Source: an uncultured bacterium (GTDB taxonomy: Bacteria; Actinomycetota; Actinomycetes; S36-B12; CAIKAW01). From it: 43,886 nt of DNA. The notes below the pieces were generated by a model, which did no database searches, was not told the origin of the DNA, and was given only the letters and a program-made list of their open reading frames with translations. Positions 17,073 to 26,454 of this stretch are shown here, piece by piece. The first letter of the stretch is position 1, and the number at the start of each line of letters is the position of its first letter. The stretch is taken from the NCBI GenBank assembly GCA_903825575.1, contig CAIKAW010000078.1:1-43886 (forward strand), written 5' to 3'. The translations under genes were made by a program, and so were the position numbers.

Positions 17073-17246
17073 CAATCCATTTGGGGCTCATTGGACGGGC
17101 TGAAAAGGTTCGATTTACGAGCGGTTTCGGGTCCTTTTCACGAAGGGAACCGGGGGCTGGACGAGAATCCGGCGCCACGGGTACCTCATCCGGCGGTATC
17201 CTCGCGGTCGCACTTGCTTCCGCAGTGCTAACGAGAGGGGCTCGAG

Positions 17247-17630
17247 GTGCCAACCGGCAAGGTTAAGTTTTTCGATACCGAGAAGGGTTTCGGCTTCCTC
17301 GGCACGGACGAAGGCGAAGATGTCTTCGTGCACACCTCCGCGCTGCCCGAGGGCGTCACGTCGCTCAAGCCGGGCATGCGAGTCGAGTTCGGTGTTGCCT
17401 CAGGCAAGAAGGGCCTGCAGGCACTGTCGGTGCGAATCCTTGAGCCCGCCCCTTCTGTGACGAAAGCCAGTCGCAAGCCCGCCGACGATCTGGCGGTCAT
17501 CATGGAGGACTTGATCAAGCTCCTCGATGGCTTGTCGAACAACTTGAGACGCGGCAAGTACCCGGACGACAAGTCGGCTAGTCGGATCGCAGCAATGTTG
17601 CGGGCCGTCGCGGACGACGTCGACGCCTGA
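17247..17630 (+). CDS. cold-shock-domain protein with C-terminal extension
   Basis: 127 residues. The N-terminal 65 residues form a cold-shock domain with RNP1-like GFGFLGT (about 14-20) and RNP2-like DVFVHTSAL (about 25-33), which bind single-stranded RNA or DNA. The family norm of about 67 residues is exceeded by an alpha-helical tail of about 55 residues (ADDLAVIMEDLIKLLDGLSNNL), as in the longer CspB-type proteins of Actinobacteria. The GTG start at 17247 follows a GAGGGG site. The 174-base leader region holds TATCCT near 17197, a possible -10 that would give a leader of about 45 bases. Converges on the GT87 gene. Confidence 0.9.
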   Translation: MPTGKVKFFDTEKGFGFLGTDEGEDVFVHTSALPEGVTSLKPGMRVEFGVASGKKGLQALSVRILEPAPSVTKASRKPADDLAVIMEDLIKLLDGLSNNLRRGKYPDDKSASRIAAMLRAVADDVDA

Positions 17631-17663
17631 CGCAACACCGCGCAGGCGCTTCAAACGCCCCGG

Positions 17664-18944
17664 TCAGTTCTCGACGCTGTAGTTCTCGGCTTTACGCAGG
17701 GCGCTTAGCTCTAGGACGAAGCGCCGCGCTATTGCAACGGCAATGCCGAGGACGAGCACGTCTCGCATAGTCATAGCCACTAGGCCGAACCATGCGCGAT
17801 TCAGCACATCGCCGTAGAACCACGGGAAGACGAGTGCGGTAAGACCACACACTGTGAGTACCCACTTGATGTACGGCTGCCACGTCTGGGGGTCCAGTAC
17901 GCATGCGCCGGCCATGATTGCCAACAGCCACAACAAATACTGCGGACTGAAGACCTTGTTCGTCACCAGTGTTAGGAAGATGAATCCCATTGCTGACAGT
18001 GCGACGAGTCGTGGTCCCGCATCGCGTTTCATAAAGCGCCAGTGGAATATGCTGAGCACAAAGAGCCCGACGAAGTACAGGTACGTTACGAGGTGGCCGA
18101 GTGCTGCGGTATGCGGCCCTGCTACCTGGAACGAGCCGAACTGGAAGCTCTGTGAGTAGCCGGACACGTGCAGGTGCGTCATCCAAACAAGCGGCAGTGC
18201 GACAAGTGATTCGATCTGAAGCCCGCGTTGCGTTTGGTAGTGCAACACCTGTGCGAAGCCGGTTTCTCCGGTTAGCAGCAAGGTAATAGCTCCAGCTGCT
18301 GCCATGACTCCAACGGTCATCGCTGTTGCGGTGACGGCCGCGCGCCGAGTCCGTTGCAGCGGTGCGAGCAGGATGGGCCAGATCTTCAGAGTGCCGCCGA
18401 GGCCAGCCGCGATCCCGGAACGCCGGCTGAGTCCGAAGCCGGCTGCCACAATCGCCATCAGCGAAGTAGCGGCAGGCACCATGTCGTAGCGGGCCCAGCA
18501 GAGCCCGCCCAACAGTGGTAGTCCGTAGAGCCAGACCTGCGCAGCCGGATGACTCAGTGACCGGCTGGTGCGTCGCAGTAGGAACCACCAGATAGCCGCG
18601 TCAATCAGCAGCATCCAAAGCACCCAGAGGACGCCGTAAAGCCCGAAATACAGATGGGTAGGCGGGTGCGTCGGCAACAGTGGGGCGTATAGCCCCGGAA
18701 CCAACATGATGGGCAGGGCGCCGGGCGGGTATTCCCACGCGAAATCTTGGTAGGGCACCTGATAGCCGTTAAGCGCGCCATGAGCCCAGTTGCCGTAGTA
18801 ACTGGTGTCGAAGAAGACGTTGCCGCGCACCATCAGGACCGCGAGCCCGCCTAGGCCTAAGCCGATCACTCGGGCGACGACCCACGCCAACCACGGTTTG
18901 GCCGCTAGCGGCCGCAGCGCACCAACAAGATTGGCGCCGCTCAC
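17664..18944 (-). CDS. GT87/DUF2029-type membrane glycosyltransferase
   Basis: 426 residues with about ten TM helices. Family landmarks of polyprenyl-phosphate-mannose-dependent GT-C enzymes (GT87) are present: WEYPPG (after the first helix), GLCWARYDMVP, GGTLKIWPILLAP and KVFSPQYLLWL. Such enzymes add mannose to envelope glycolipids outside the membrane. GTG at 18944 has GGAGG seven bases upstream and was chosen; an in-frame GTG at 18968 with TACCCT eight bases before it is an alternative. Divergent from DUF3027. Confidence 0.85.
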   Translation of the reverse strand: MSGANLVGALRPLAAKPWLAWVVARVIGLGLGGLAVLMVRGNVFFDTSYYGNWAHGALNGYQVPYQDFAWEYPPGALPIMLVPGLYAPLLPTHPPTHLYFGLYGVLWVLWMLLIDAAIWWFLLRRTSRSLSHPAAQVWLYGLPLLGGLCWARYDMVPAATSLMAIVAAGFGLSRRSGIAAGLGGTLKIWPILLAPLQRTRRAAVTATAMTVGVMAAAGAITLLLTGETGFAQVLHYQTQRGLQIESLVALPLVWMTHLHVSGYSQSFQFGSFQVAGPHTAALGHLVTYLYFVGLFVLSIFHWRFMKRDAGPRLVALSAMGFIFLTLVTNKVFSPQYLLWLLAIMAGACVLDPQTWQPYIKWVLTVCGLTALVFPWFYGDVLNRAWFGLVAMTMRDVLVLGIAVAIARRFVLELSALRKAENYSVEN

Positions 18945-19048
18945 TTGTAGACCTCCACGTTTGCTCACTTGGGCTCAGGGTAGTCGGTCTCGTCCGGGCT
19001 TTCTGCCCGCTGGCTCTGGCTGCGGGACCGGCGTGGGATGATCCCGAC

Positions 19049-19798
19049 ATGACCCGTGACGCCGCCCTCGCATCGGATGCTGACTTCGCGCGCGAGCAAC
19101 TGCTTACCGAGGTCAGCGCGGACCACGTCGGCGAATTGCTGGTCACGACCGCCGAAACCGAAGTCGTCACCTCGTACTTCTTCCAGTGCCAGTCGCCTGG
19201 TTACGTTGGTTGGCGTTGGTCTGTGTCCGTGGCTCGGTTCGAGCCCAAGGCCGCCCCGACCATCGCCGAGGTAGTCCTGCTGCCGGGCGCTGACTCGCTT
19301 CTGGCACCAGCTTGGGTGCCTTGGGGCGAACGGCTTCGCCCCGGTGATCTTGGCACCGGCGATGTCTTGCCGACCGCGCCGGAAGATCCTCGATTGGTCC
19401 CTGGGTACACCGGCGCCGATGATCTAGCCGGTGAGGCTGCGGACGAGCCGCTCACCCCCCGTGGTTGGCAGTTGGGTTTTGGTCGCGAACGCGTCTTGTC
19501 GGAGCACGGTCGAGCCACGGCAGCCGACCGCTGGCGTGAAGGCGATTTCGGACCCGACGGCGCGTCCGTACGCGTGTCGCCTGGGCCATGTTCGACGTGT
19601 GGCTTTCTGTTGCCGATCGGTGGTCCGCTCGGTACGGCATTCGGGATCTGCGCGAATGCTTTTGCGACTTCGGATGGCCGGGTCGTCACTCTTGACCACG
19701 GTTGTGGCGGGCACTCGGAGGTCATTGCCGATCCGGTCCCCGTAGTGCAGATCACCGAACCTTTGATCGACGAGTTCGGTTACGACGACGTCAACTAG
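19049..19798 (+). CDS. DUF3027 family protein
   Basis: 249 residues, soluble, of the actinobacterial DUF3027 family (function unknown). The N-terminal half has TSYFFQCQSPGYVGWRW and VLLPGADSLLAPAWVPW. The C-terminal part has a possible zinc site, CSTCGF followed by GICANAF and HGCGGHSE. No ribosome site is visible; GATGAT (19037-19042) ends six bases before the ATG, a weak leaderless -10. The stop shares a CTAG with the stop of the convergent DUF2530 gene. Confidence 0.85.
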   Translation: MTRDAALASDADFAREQLLTEVSADHVGELLVTTAETEVVTSYFFQCQSPGYVGWRWSVSVARFEPKAAPTIAEVVLLPGADSLLAPAWVPWGERLRPGDLGTGDVLPTAPEDPRLVPGYTGADDLAGEAADEPLTPRGWQLGFGRERVLSEHGRATAADRWREGDFGPDGASVRVSPGPCSTCGFLLPIGGPLGTAFGICANAFATSDGRVVTLDHGCGGHSEVIADPVPVVQITEPLIDEFGYDDVN

Positions 19799-20061
19799 TC
19801 GCTGACGTCGGGCCCTCGCCGGTAGGCGGCCCGGCGCCGCAATACGAACCACAGCGCTGGAACACCTAAAGCCCCACCAGTCGCCGCAACTTGGATCCAC
19901 CAAGAATGCCCGTGTGCCGCCAACCAATTGTGGTTCAGCAGCAGCATGACTAGGGCGACGAGCCACAACGCGGTTCCGACAATCGCCGCTGCTACTCCGT
20001 CGACCGGCAGTGGCTCGATGACCGGAGCCGTTGGGGTGGCATCGGCGGGTGCGTCGCTCAT
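19795..20061 (-). CDS. DUF2530 family small membrane protein
   Basis: 88 residues. Two TM helices (about 24-43 and 52-72) follow a Pro/Ala-rich N-terminus; the C-terminus RRRAAYRRG is basic and cytosolic. It matches the actinobacterial DUF2530 family (function unknown). TAACCT ends six bases before the ATG with no ribosome site. The stop codon shares CTAG (19795-19798) with the DUF3027 stop. Confidence 0.85.
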   Translation of the reverse strand: MSDAPADATPTAPVIEPLPVDGVAAAIVGTALWLVALVMLLLNHNWLAAHGHSWWIQVAATGGALGVPALWFVLRRRAAYRRGPDVSD

Positions 20062-20067
20062 GTGCTG

Positions 20068-20073
20068 AGGTTA
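20068..20073 (-). promoter_or_regulatory. leaderless -10 box (TAACCT) of DUF2530
   Basis: On the minus strand TAACCT ends six bases before the ATG at 20061. Confidence 0.6.
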
Positions 20074-20090
20074 TCCGGTTGCCGTACACC

Positions 20091-20096
20091 TAGGCT
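20091..20096 (+). promoter_or_regulatory. leaderless -10 box (TAGGCT) of the 26-residue ORF
   Basis: TAGGCT ends seven bases before the ATG at 20104. It forms a divergent pair with 20068-20073. Confidence 0.55.
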
Positions 20097-20103
20097 GTGG
20101 CAT

Positions 20104-20184
20104 ATGAACCCCCGCAGCCGACGCGCAGTAACCCTCGCGGTGCTGATCGGGGTCTTGATCGTGATTGCGCTGGTCAAGCGTTAG
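20104..20184 (+). CDS. 26-residue single-helix membrane protein (small ORF)
   Basis: ATG to TAG encodes 26 residues: a basic N-terminus (MNPRSRR), one hydrophobic helix (AVTLAVLIGVLIVIALV) and a Lys-Arg end. That is a textbook single-pass micro-protein with positive charges on both sides. A TANNNT box lies seven bases before the ATG, and the ORF fills the gap between the divergent DUF2530 promoter and the convergent gene at 20188 with only three bases to spare. I recall similarly tiny membrane ORFs in other Actinobacteria but cannot name a family. It could regulate or stabilise a membrane complex (inference). Confidence 0.6.
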   Translation: MNPRSRRAVTLAVLIGVLIVIALVKR

Positions 20185-20187
20185 AGA

Positions 20188-20862
20188 TCAAGGAGCAGCA
20201 ACGAAGATGAACCCCTTCGTTGGCCCGCTCACATAAAGGGCAGTCGAGGACTTGAGTGTGATGGCGGTTCCCGAGCCTCCGGCCGGCGTGTGAACCTGTG
20301 CTGTCAAGGATCCAGTCACGGTTCCGATGTAGACCGCGTTCTTGTAGACGTAGACGGTGAACGAGCCCGACCGGGTTGTAGCGCTGGCATTGGCGATGTA
20401 CCCGTTGAGCCACAAGTGGTTCCCGGTCCCGGCAACGACCGTGTAGTTGTTGAAGACCCAGTTCGCGCTGCTGGTGACGTCAACGGTGTATGCGGGGATT
20501 CCGGTCGCCGTCGGGCTTGCCGAGGTGGTGGGGCTTGCAGTTGGCGACTTGGAAATTGTCGGGCTGGCCGAGGCGGTCGGCGACTTCGACGCGCTGGCCG
20601 AAGGGCTTGCCGAAGTGAATGTCGGAGTCGGGCTTGCAGAAGTCAGCGTCGGAGTTGGGCTAGCGGAAGTCAGCGTCGGCGATGCGGAAGCCGAACTTTG
20701 CGACGGCAAGGGCACTGGCGGCGCGGCGTTACCGCCAGAACTCGCTAGGCCCCACACAACTCCACCGATAAGTCCAAGGACAGCCGCAACGGCCACCGCA
20801 CCAAGAACTATGGGCAGCATTGAACTTTGTTTGTCCAGCCCGGTGCGCCGACGATTTGCCAT
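20188..20862 (-). CDS. membrane-anchored Ser/Thr/Ala/Pro-rich protein with beta domain
   Basis: 224 residues. A basic N-terminus (MANRRRTG) and one TM helix (about 16-40) place the rest outside the cell. Residues 50-120 are a low-complexity stalk of Ser, Thr, Ala and Pro with repeats of the type SASPTPTLT. The last 100 residues form a compact, Tyr/Val/Thr-rich domain (ANWVFNNYTVV ... SFTVYVYKNAV) resembling FxLYD-type extracellular beta domains, though this is not certain. TATCCT ends six bases before the ATG, so the transcript is probably leaderless. The stalk is a likely site for O-mannosylation in Actinobacteria. Confidence 0.7.
   Translation of the reverse strand: MANRRRTGLDKQSSMLPIVLGAVAVAAVLGLIGGVVWGLASSGGNAAPPVPLPSQSSASASPTLTSASPTPTLTSASPTPTFTSASPSASASKSPTASASPTISKSPTASPTTSASPTATGIPAYTVDVTSSANWVFNNYTVVAGTGNHLWLNGYIANASATTRSGSFTVYVYKNAVYIGTVTGSLTAQVHTPAGGSGTAITLKSSTALYVSGPTKGFIFVAAP
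20603..20674 (-). repeat. 27-bp tandem repeats in the stalk coding region
   Basis: Units at 20621-20647 and 20648-20674 differ at three positions, with a degenerate partial unit at 20603-20620. They encode the repeated SASPTPTLT-like peptide and could vary in number between strains. Confidence 0.7.
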
Positions 20863-20868
20863 GCGCTC

Positions 20869-20874
20869 AGGATA
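20869..20874 (-). promoter_or_regulatory. leaderless -10 box (TATCCT)
   Basis: On the minus strand TATCCT ends six bases before the ATG at 20862. Confidence 0.6.
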
Positions 20875-20900
20875 CGGCCCGATTGTCGATCAGTTGCACC

Positions 20901-23205
<2,305 letters not shown>

Positions 23206-23347
23206 TGTTGCTCCTGTACTTGCTGCTTCTGCTGACTGCGAGGGAAGGGTGAACCGGCCCTAAATGTAACTGCCAGCCGCCTGCCGCCCAAAGTGAGTAG
23301 GTGTGACCTACGGCACGCCAGTGAGGTGGGCATGGTTCGATCGTGGG

Positions 23348-24022
23348 ATGAACGAGCATCCGAAAGTGCCGTCGTTGCCTGGCCTGCGGGTCTCCTACGA
23401 CAAGGGGTCATTGGCGCAGGACGAGCTGGCTGCGACCCCTTTGGAGCAATTCAGGGCGTGGCTGTCGGAGGCTGTGGCAGCCGAACTGCCCGAACCAAAC
23501 GCGATGGTGCTTGCCACGGCTGGGGTTGACGGACAGCCTTCGGCTCGAACAGTGCTTCTCAAGGAAGCAGACTCGCGCGGTTTTGTGTTCTTCACCAACC
23601 ACGGTTCCCGCAAAGGACTCGAACTTGCGGCGAACCCGCGAGCGTCTCTGGTATTCCCGTGGTTTGCGTTGCACCGGCAAGTGGTTGTGGTGGGTCAAGT
23701 TGAGCACGTATCCGCAGCTGAGACAGCCGCGTACTTCGGCGTCCGCCCGCGTGCCTCGCAACTTGGGGCGTGGACAAGTCGGCAATCGCAGGTGATTACT
23801 GACCGCGTAGGCCTCGAGACTAGGTACGACGACTTGGCCGCACGCTGGCCTGACGCAGTTCCGGTGCCCGACTTTTGGGGAGGCTACCTAATTCGGCCGG
23901 TGAGCATTGAGTTCTGGGTGGGGCGCCGGGATCGACTGCACGATCGACTTCGCTATTCCGCTGCGACGCCGGGCCCACTCGATGATCCCCAGCACTACAG
24001 CGTCGAACGGCTCTCGCCATAG
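23348..24022 (+). CDS. pdxH: pyridoxamine 5'-phosphate oxidase
   Basis: 224 residues, cytosolic FMN enzyme that makes pyridoxal 5'-phosphate (EC 1.4.3.5). Landmarks: VSYDKGSLAQDEL near the N-terminus, PNAMVLATAGVDGQPSARTVLLK, FFTNHGSRKG, FPWFALHRQVVVVGQVE, SRQSQVI and the C-terminal WGGYLIRPVSIEFW, SRLHDRLRY-like DRLHDRLRY and VERLSP. I prefer ATG at 23348, which gives a normal N-terminal length; an in-frame GTG at 23303 adds 15 residues. Divergent from the citrate synthase gene and so probably linked to serC through B6 metabolism. The stop overlaps a perfect hairpin. Confidence 0.93.
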   Translation: MNEHPKVPSLPGLRVSYDKGSLAQDELAATPLEQFRAWLSEAVAAELPEPNAMVLATAGVDGQPSARTVLLKEADSRGFVFFTNHGSRKGLELAANPRASLVFPWFALHRQVVVVGQVEHVSAAETAAYFGVRPRASQLGAWTSRQSQVITDRVGLETRYDDLAARWPDAVPVPDFWGGYLIRPVSIEFWVGRRDRLHDRLRYSAATPGPLDDPQHYSVERLSP

Positions 24023-24043
24023 TCTTCGCACCTAGCGAAGACT
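24021..24043 (+). terminator. 9-bp perfect hairpin overlapping the pdxH stop
   Basis: AGTCTTCGC (24021-24029), ACCTA, GCGAAGACT (24035-24043). The first arm includes the last two bases of the pdxH stop codon. There is no T-run, so termination would not be classical; it may instead protect or separate the pdxH and deaminase messages. Confidence 0.5.
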
Positions 24044-24071
24044 GAGTGCTCGTCGAAACAAAGGAGCGGAC

Positions 24072-24515
24072 GTGGACGACCAAACAGGAATGACTGCGGC
24101 GCTGGCCGAGGCCCGGTTAGGTCGCGCCGAGGGCGGCGTGCCGGTGGGGGCCGCTTTGGTTGTCGACGGGGAAATCCTTGGAGTTGGGCACAATCGACGC
24201 GTCCAACAGGGCAGTGCGATCCGCCATGGCGAGACCGACTGCTTGGAGAACATCGGACGGCTACCGGCAAGTACGTACCGGCGAGCCACCATGTACACGA
24301 CCCTTTCACCCTGTGACATGTGCACGGGGGCGATCCTGCTGTATGGGATTCCGAGGGTGGTTATCGGTGAGAATCAGACATTCCTCGGAGGCGAGGACCT
24401 GCTTCGTTCGCGCGGCGTCGAGGTAATCGTTTTGCAGGATCCGGACTGCGTTCAGTTGATGCAGCAGTTCATTTCTGAGGCTCCTGAACTCTGGAATGAA
24501 GACATCGGCGTTTGA
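24072..24515 (+). CDS. yeast-type cytosine deaminase
   Basis: 147 residues, cytosolic zinc enzyme of the CDA fold. It lines up with yeast Fcy1 over nearly its whole length: GGVPVGAALV, GHNRR, QQGSAIRHGETD (zinc His52 and proton-shuttle Glu54), TTLSPCDMCTGAILLYGIPRVV (zinc Cys81 and Cys84, segment split for length) and the C-terminal ELWNEDIG. Predicted reaction: cytosine to uracil and ammonia, possibly also acting on related pyrimidines. AAGGAG five bases before the GTG fixes the start. A second NCS1 permease follows 77 bases downstream, giving an uptake-plus-deamination pair. It differs from the amidohydrolase-type CodA usual in bacteria. Confidence 0.88.
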   Translation: MDDQTGMTAALAEARLGRAEGGVPVGAALVVDGEILGVGHNRRVQQGSAIRHGETDCLENIGRLPASTYRRATMYTTLSPCDMCTGAILLYGIPRVVIGENQTFLGGEDLLRSRGVEVIVLQDPDCVQLMQQFISEAPELWNEDIGV

Positions 24516-24592
24516 GCTACGGCGCGCCGCTGGCGCTGCAGGGCTGTTGCTGATTGGGTGCGATGACCCCATACGCAGCAGCAGGAGGTTCA

Positions 24593-25987
24593 ATGTCGTT
24601 GGCACCAGATGAAGCACCGGTCGAGTTCCGTGAAGGCGAGTATGGCGAGCGAGTCGCCACCGTCGAACCGGGCGGCATCGAGGAAATCCCGGACAGTGAT
24701 CGGCATGGCAAGCCCATCCAACTGCTCTGGACTTGGACTTCGCCGAACCTTGAGTTTGCAACAGTGTTTGTGGGGGCACTGGGCACGCTCTTCTTCGGCC
24801 TGACGATCTGGCAAGCATTGGCGGCCATCGTGCTCGGCAATGGGCTAGGCGCACTCGGGCAGGGCGTTCTTTCAGCCAGGGGGCCGCTGTACGGCGTCCC
24901 GCAGATGGTCTTGAACCGCGCACCTTTCGGCTACAAGGGCAACTTCTTGCCGGCGGGAATCATGTCCCTCACCGGCGGAATCGGCTGGTTCGCCGTCAAC
25001 TCGGTCAGTGGCACTTTCGCCCTCTCGTCGCTGACAAAGATGCCCGACTGGCTCTCGTTGCTGGTCATCGTGCTAGTTCAGGTGCTCGTCGCGTTCTACG
25101 GCCACAACTTGGTGCAGGCATACGAGCGCTTCGCCTTCCCGCTGCTGGCGGTGGTCTTCTTCATCGCCTGCGTGGTCAGTTTGAGCCACTCCGGTGCGGG
25201 GACGGCTAAGGGCGGTGGCGGTCTCGGTGGCTTCTTGCTGATGACTGCTGCTGTCTACGGTTACGCCGCCGGGTGGAACCCGTACGCCAGCGACTACGCC
25301 CGTTACCTGCCGCGCGATGTCAGCTCCAAGACAGTTGCCCTGTATGCCGGGCTCGGACTGTTCATTTCGACGACCTTCCTTGAGTTCGTTGGTGCAGCTG
25401 CCGCAAGCAGTTGGGACCCGAATGCGAACCCGACCACAGCGTGGATCGCGGTCATGCCGACCGTGCTCGCCAAGGTCACCCTGTTGGCAATCGTGGTCGG
25501 TTCAATTGCTGCGAACGTGTTGAACATCTACTCCGGATCCCTTGCGTTCTTGACGCTTGGAATCCGGATGAAGGCTCACCTGCGTCGCGCAATTACGGCC
25601 TTGGTATTTGGTGTGGCTGGCTTTGCATTGGCCTTCAGCGCGCTGAAGAACCCAGCAAACAAGTACGAGGGCTTCTTGCTCGTTGTCTCGTACTGGCTCG
25701 GCCCATGGCTAGGCATTGTGTTGGCCGACCAGTGGCTGCGCAAGGGACGTCGGGTCGACGGCTTGCTCTACAGCCGGGTTCACGAAAACTGGGTCGCACC
25801 GATCCTGTTCTTGGTCTCGCTCGTAGTGTCGATCTTCCTGTTCTCGAACCAGTACGGCACGTACGTTGGGCCGATCCCAACCAAGTATTCCAGCGTCGGA
25901 GACATTACGTTCTTCGCTGGGTTCTTGATCTCGTTCATCGGGTATTCGTTGCTGGGCAAGAAGTCCAAGGCGCCCGCATCGGTGTAG
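24593..25987 (+). CDS. NCS1-family permease, candidate cytosine/nucleobase importer
   Basis: 464 residues, about twelve TM helices. Family landmarks: WTSPNLEFATVFVGALG (helix 1), GAPLGAL-like LGNGLGALGQG, SARGPLYGVPQMVLNR, FGYKGNFLPA, YAAGWNPYASDYARYLP (a strong NCS1 signature, shortened here) and WLGPWLGIVLADQW. ATG at 24593 has AGGAGG just upstream. It follows the cytosine deaminase gene on the same strand and is most simply its cytosine importer. It is distinct in sequence from the NCS1 protein at 1296-2774. A strong terminator follows. Confidence 0.88.
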   Translation: MSLAPDEAPVEFREGEYGERVATVEPGGIEEIPDSDRHGKPIQLLWTWTSPNLEFATVFVGALGTLFFGLTIWQALAAIVLGNGLGALGQGVLSARGPLYGVPQMVLNRAPFGYKGNFLPAGIMSLTGGIGWFAVNSVSGTFALSSLTKMPDWLSLLVIVLVQVLVAFYGHNLVQAYERFAFPLLAVVFFIACVVSLSHSGAGTAKGGGGLGGFLLMTAAVYGYAAGWNPYASDYARYLPRDVSSKTVALYAGLGLFISTTFLEFVGAAAASSWDPNANPTTAWIAVMPTVLAKVTLLAIVVGSIAANVLNIYSGSLAFLTLGIRMKAHLRRAITALVFGVAGFALAFSALKNPANKYEGFLLVVSYWLGPWLGIVLADQWLRKGRRVDGLLYSRVHENWVAPILFLVSLVVSIFLFSNQYGTYVGPIPTKYSSVGDITFFAGFLISFIGYSLLGKKSKAPASV

Positions 25988-26004
25988 TCCTAAATTCGAT
26001 TGGC

Positions 26005-26032
26005 AAGGGGCGTCACTTCGGTGGCGCCCCTT
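26005..26032. terminator. bidirectional intrinsic terminator
   Basis: A 10-bp stem with one U-G pair (26007-26016 / 26021-26030) closes TTCG and is extended by AA/TT on both sides. It lies between convergent genes and can serve both. Confidence 0.85.
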
Positions 26033-26040
26033 CGCTGTTG

Positions 26041-26454
26041 CTAGTTGTCCAACCAGGCGCGGACGAGCAACTCGATTACCTCGGTTGGTTCGTAGCCGTG
26101 AGCCTCCGCCTTGCGCGTCAAATCCTGCAGCAGCTCGGGGGTAAGGACGAGCCCTGTCGGTGGGTCGAGTTTGGCCTTTGCTTGGACCTTGTCTTTGCCC
26201 TTGGTCTTGTCTTTAGCTTTCTTCTTTGCCTTACCTTTGTGCTTGGGCTCGAGTTCGTCCGGCACCACAATGACCGGTCCGGTCAGGGTGTCGCTGGTAC
26301 TTGGGCGCTTCGATTTCTTTGATTTGGCGTCAGCCGAGTGGCCTGGGCTCTCGGTTGGCAGCGAACGCAGCGGAATTGGAAGTGCCGGACGGGCCGGATG
26401 GACCTCGGCGTCGGCTGATTTTGTTAGTGCCGGCCGCGGTGGCGGATTTGTCAT
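26041..26454 (-). CDS. Lys-rich protein with C-terminal RHH-like motif, ParA partner
   Basis: 137 residues, soluble. The N-terminal third is Pro/Ala-rich, the middle (about 70-95) is a run of Lys, Ala, Asp and Gly with repeated KGK, KAK and KDK units, and the C-terminus (about 101-135: LVLTPELLQDLTRKAEAHGY then EPTEVIELLVRAWL) has the strand-helix-turn-helix pattern of ribbon-helix-helix DNA-binding proteins. Its ATG overlaps the ParA stop by four bases (ATGA), so the two are co-translated. By analogy with ParA plus small RHH ParB-type adaptors it could bind DNA and stimulate ParA; the polylysine segment may bind nucleic acid non-specifically. No named family recognised. Confidence 0.65.
   Translation of the reverse strand: MTNPPPRPALTKSADAEVHPARPALPIPLRSLPTESPGHSADAKSKKSKRPSTSDTLTGPVIVVPDELEPKHKGKAKKKAKDKTKGKDKVQAKAKLDPPTGLVLTPELLQDLTRKAEAHGYEPTEVIELLVRAWLDN

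Noticed and set aside
20603-20674. CRISPR-like tandem array
   Set aside because: The repeats are contiguous, in frame and encode a Ser/Thr/Pro stalk; there are no spacers or cas genes.
23303-23347. Upstream GTG start for pdxH
   Set aside because: It adds 15 residues not seen in the family and has neither a ribosome site nor a well-placed -10 box.
24072-24515. Creatinine deaminase
   Set aside because: Tempting because of the creatinine operon at 0-3.6 kb, but the sequence follows the Fcy1 cytosine deaminase closely and the loci are 20 kb apart.
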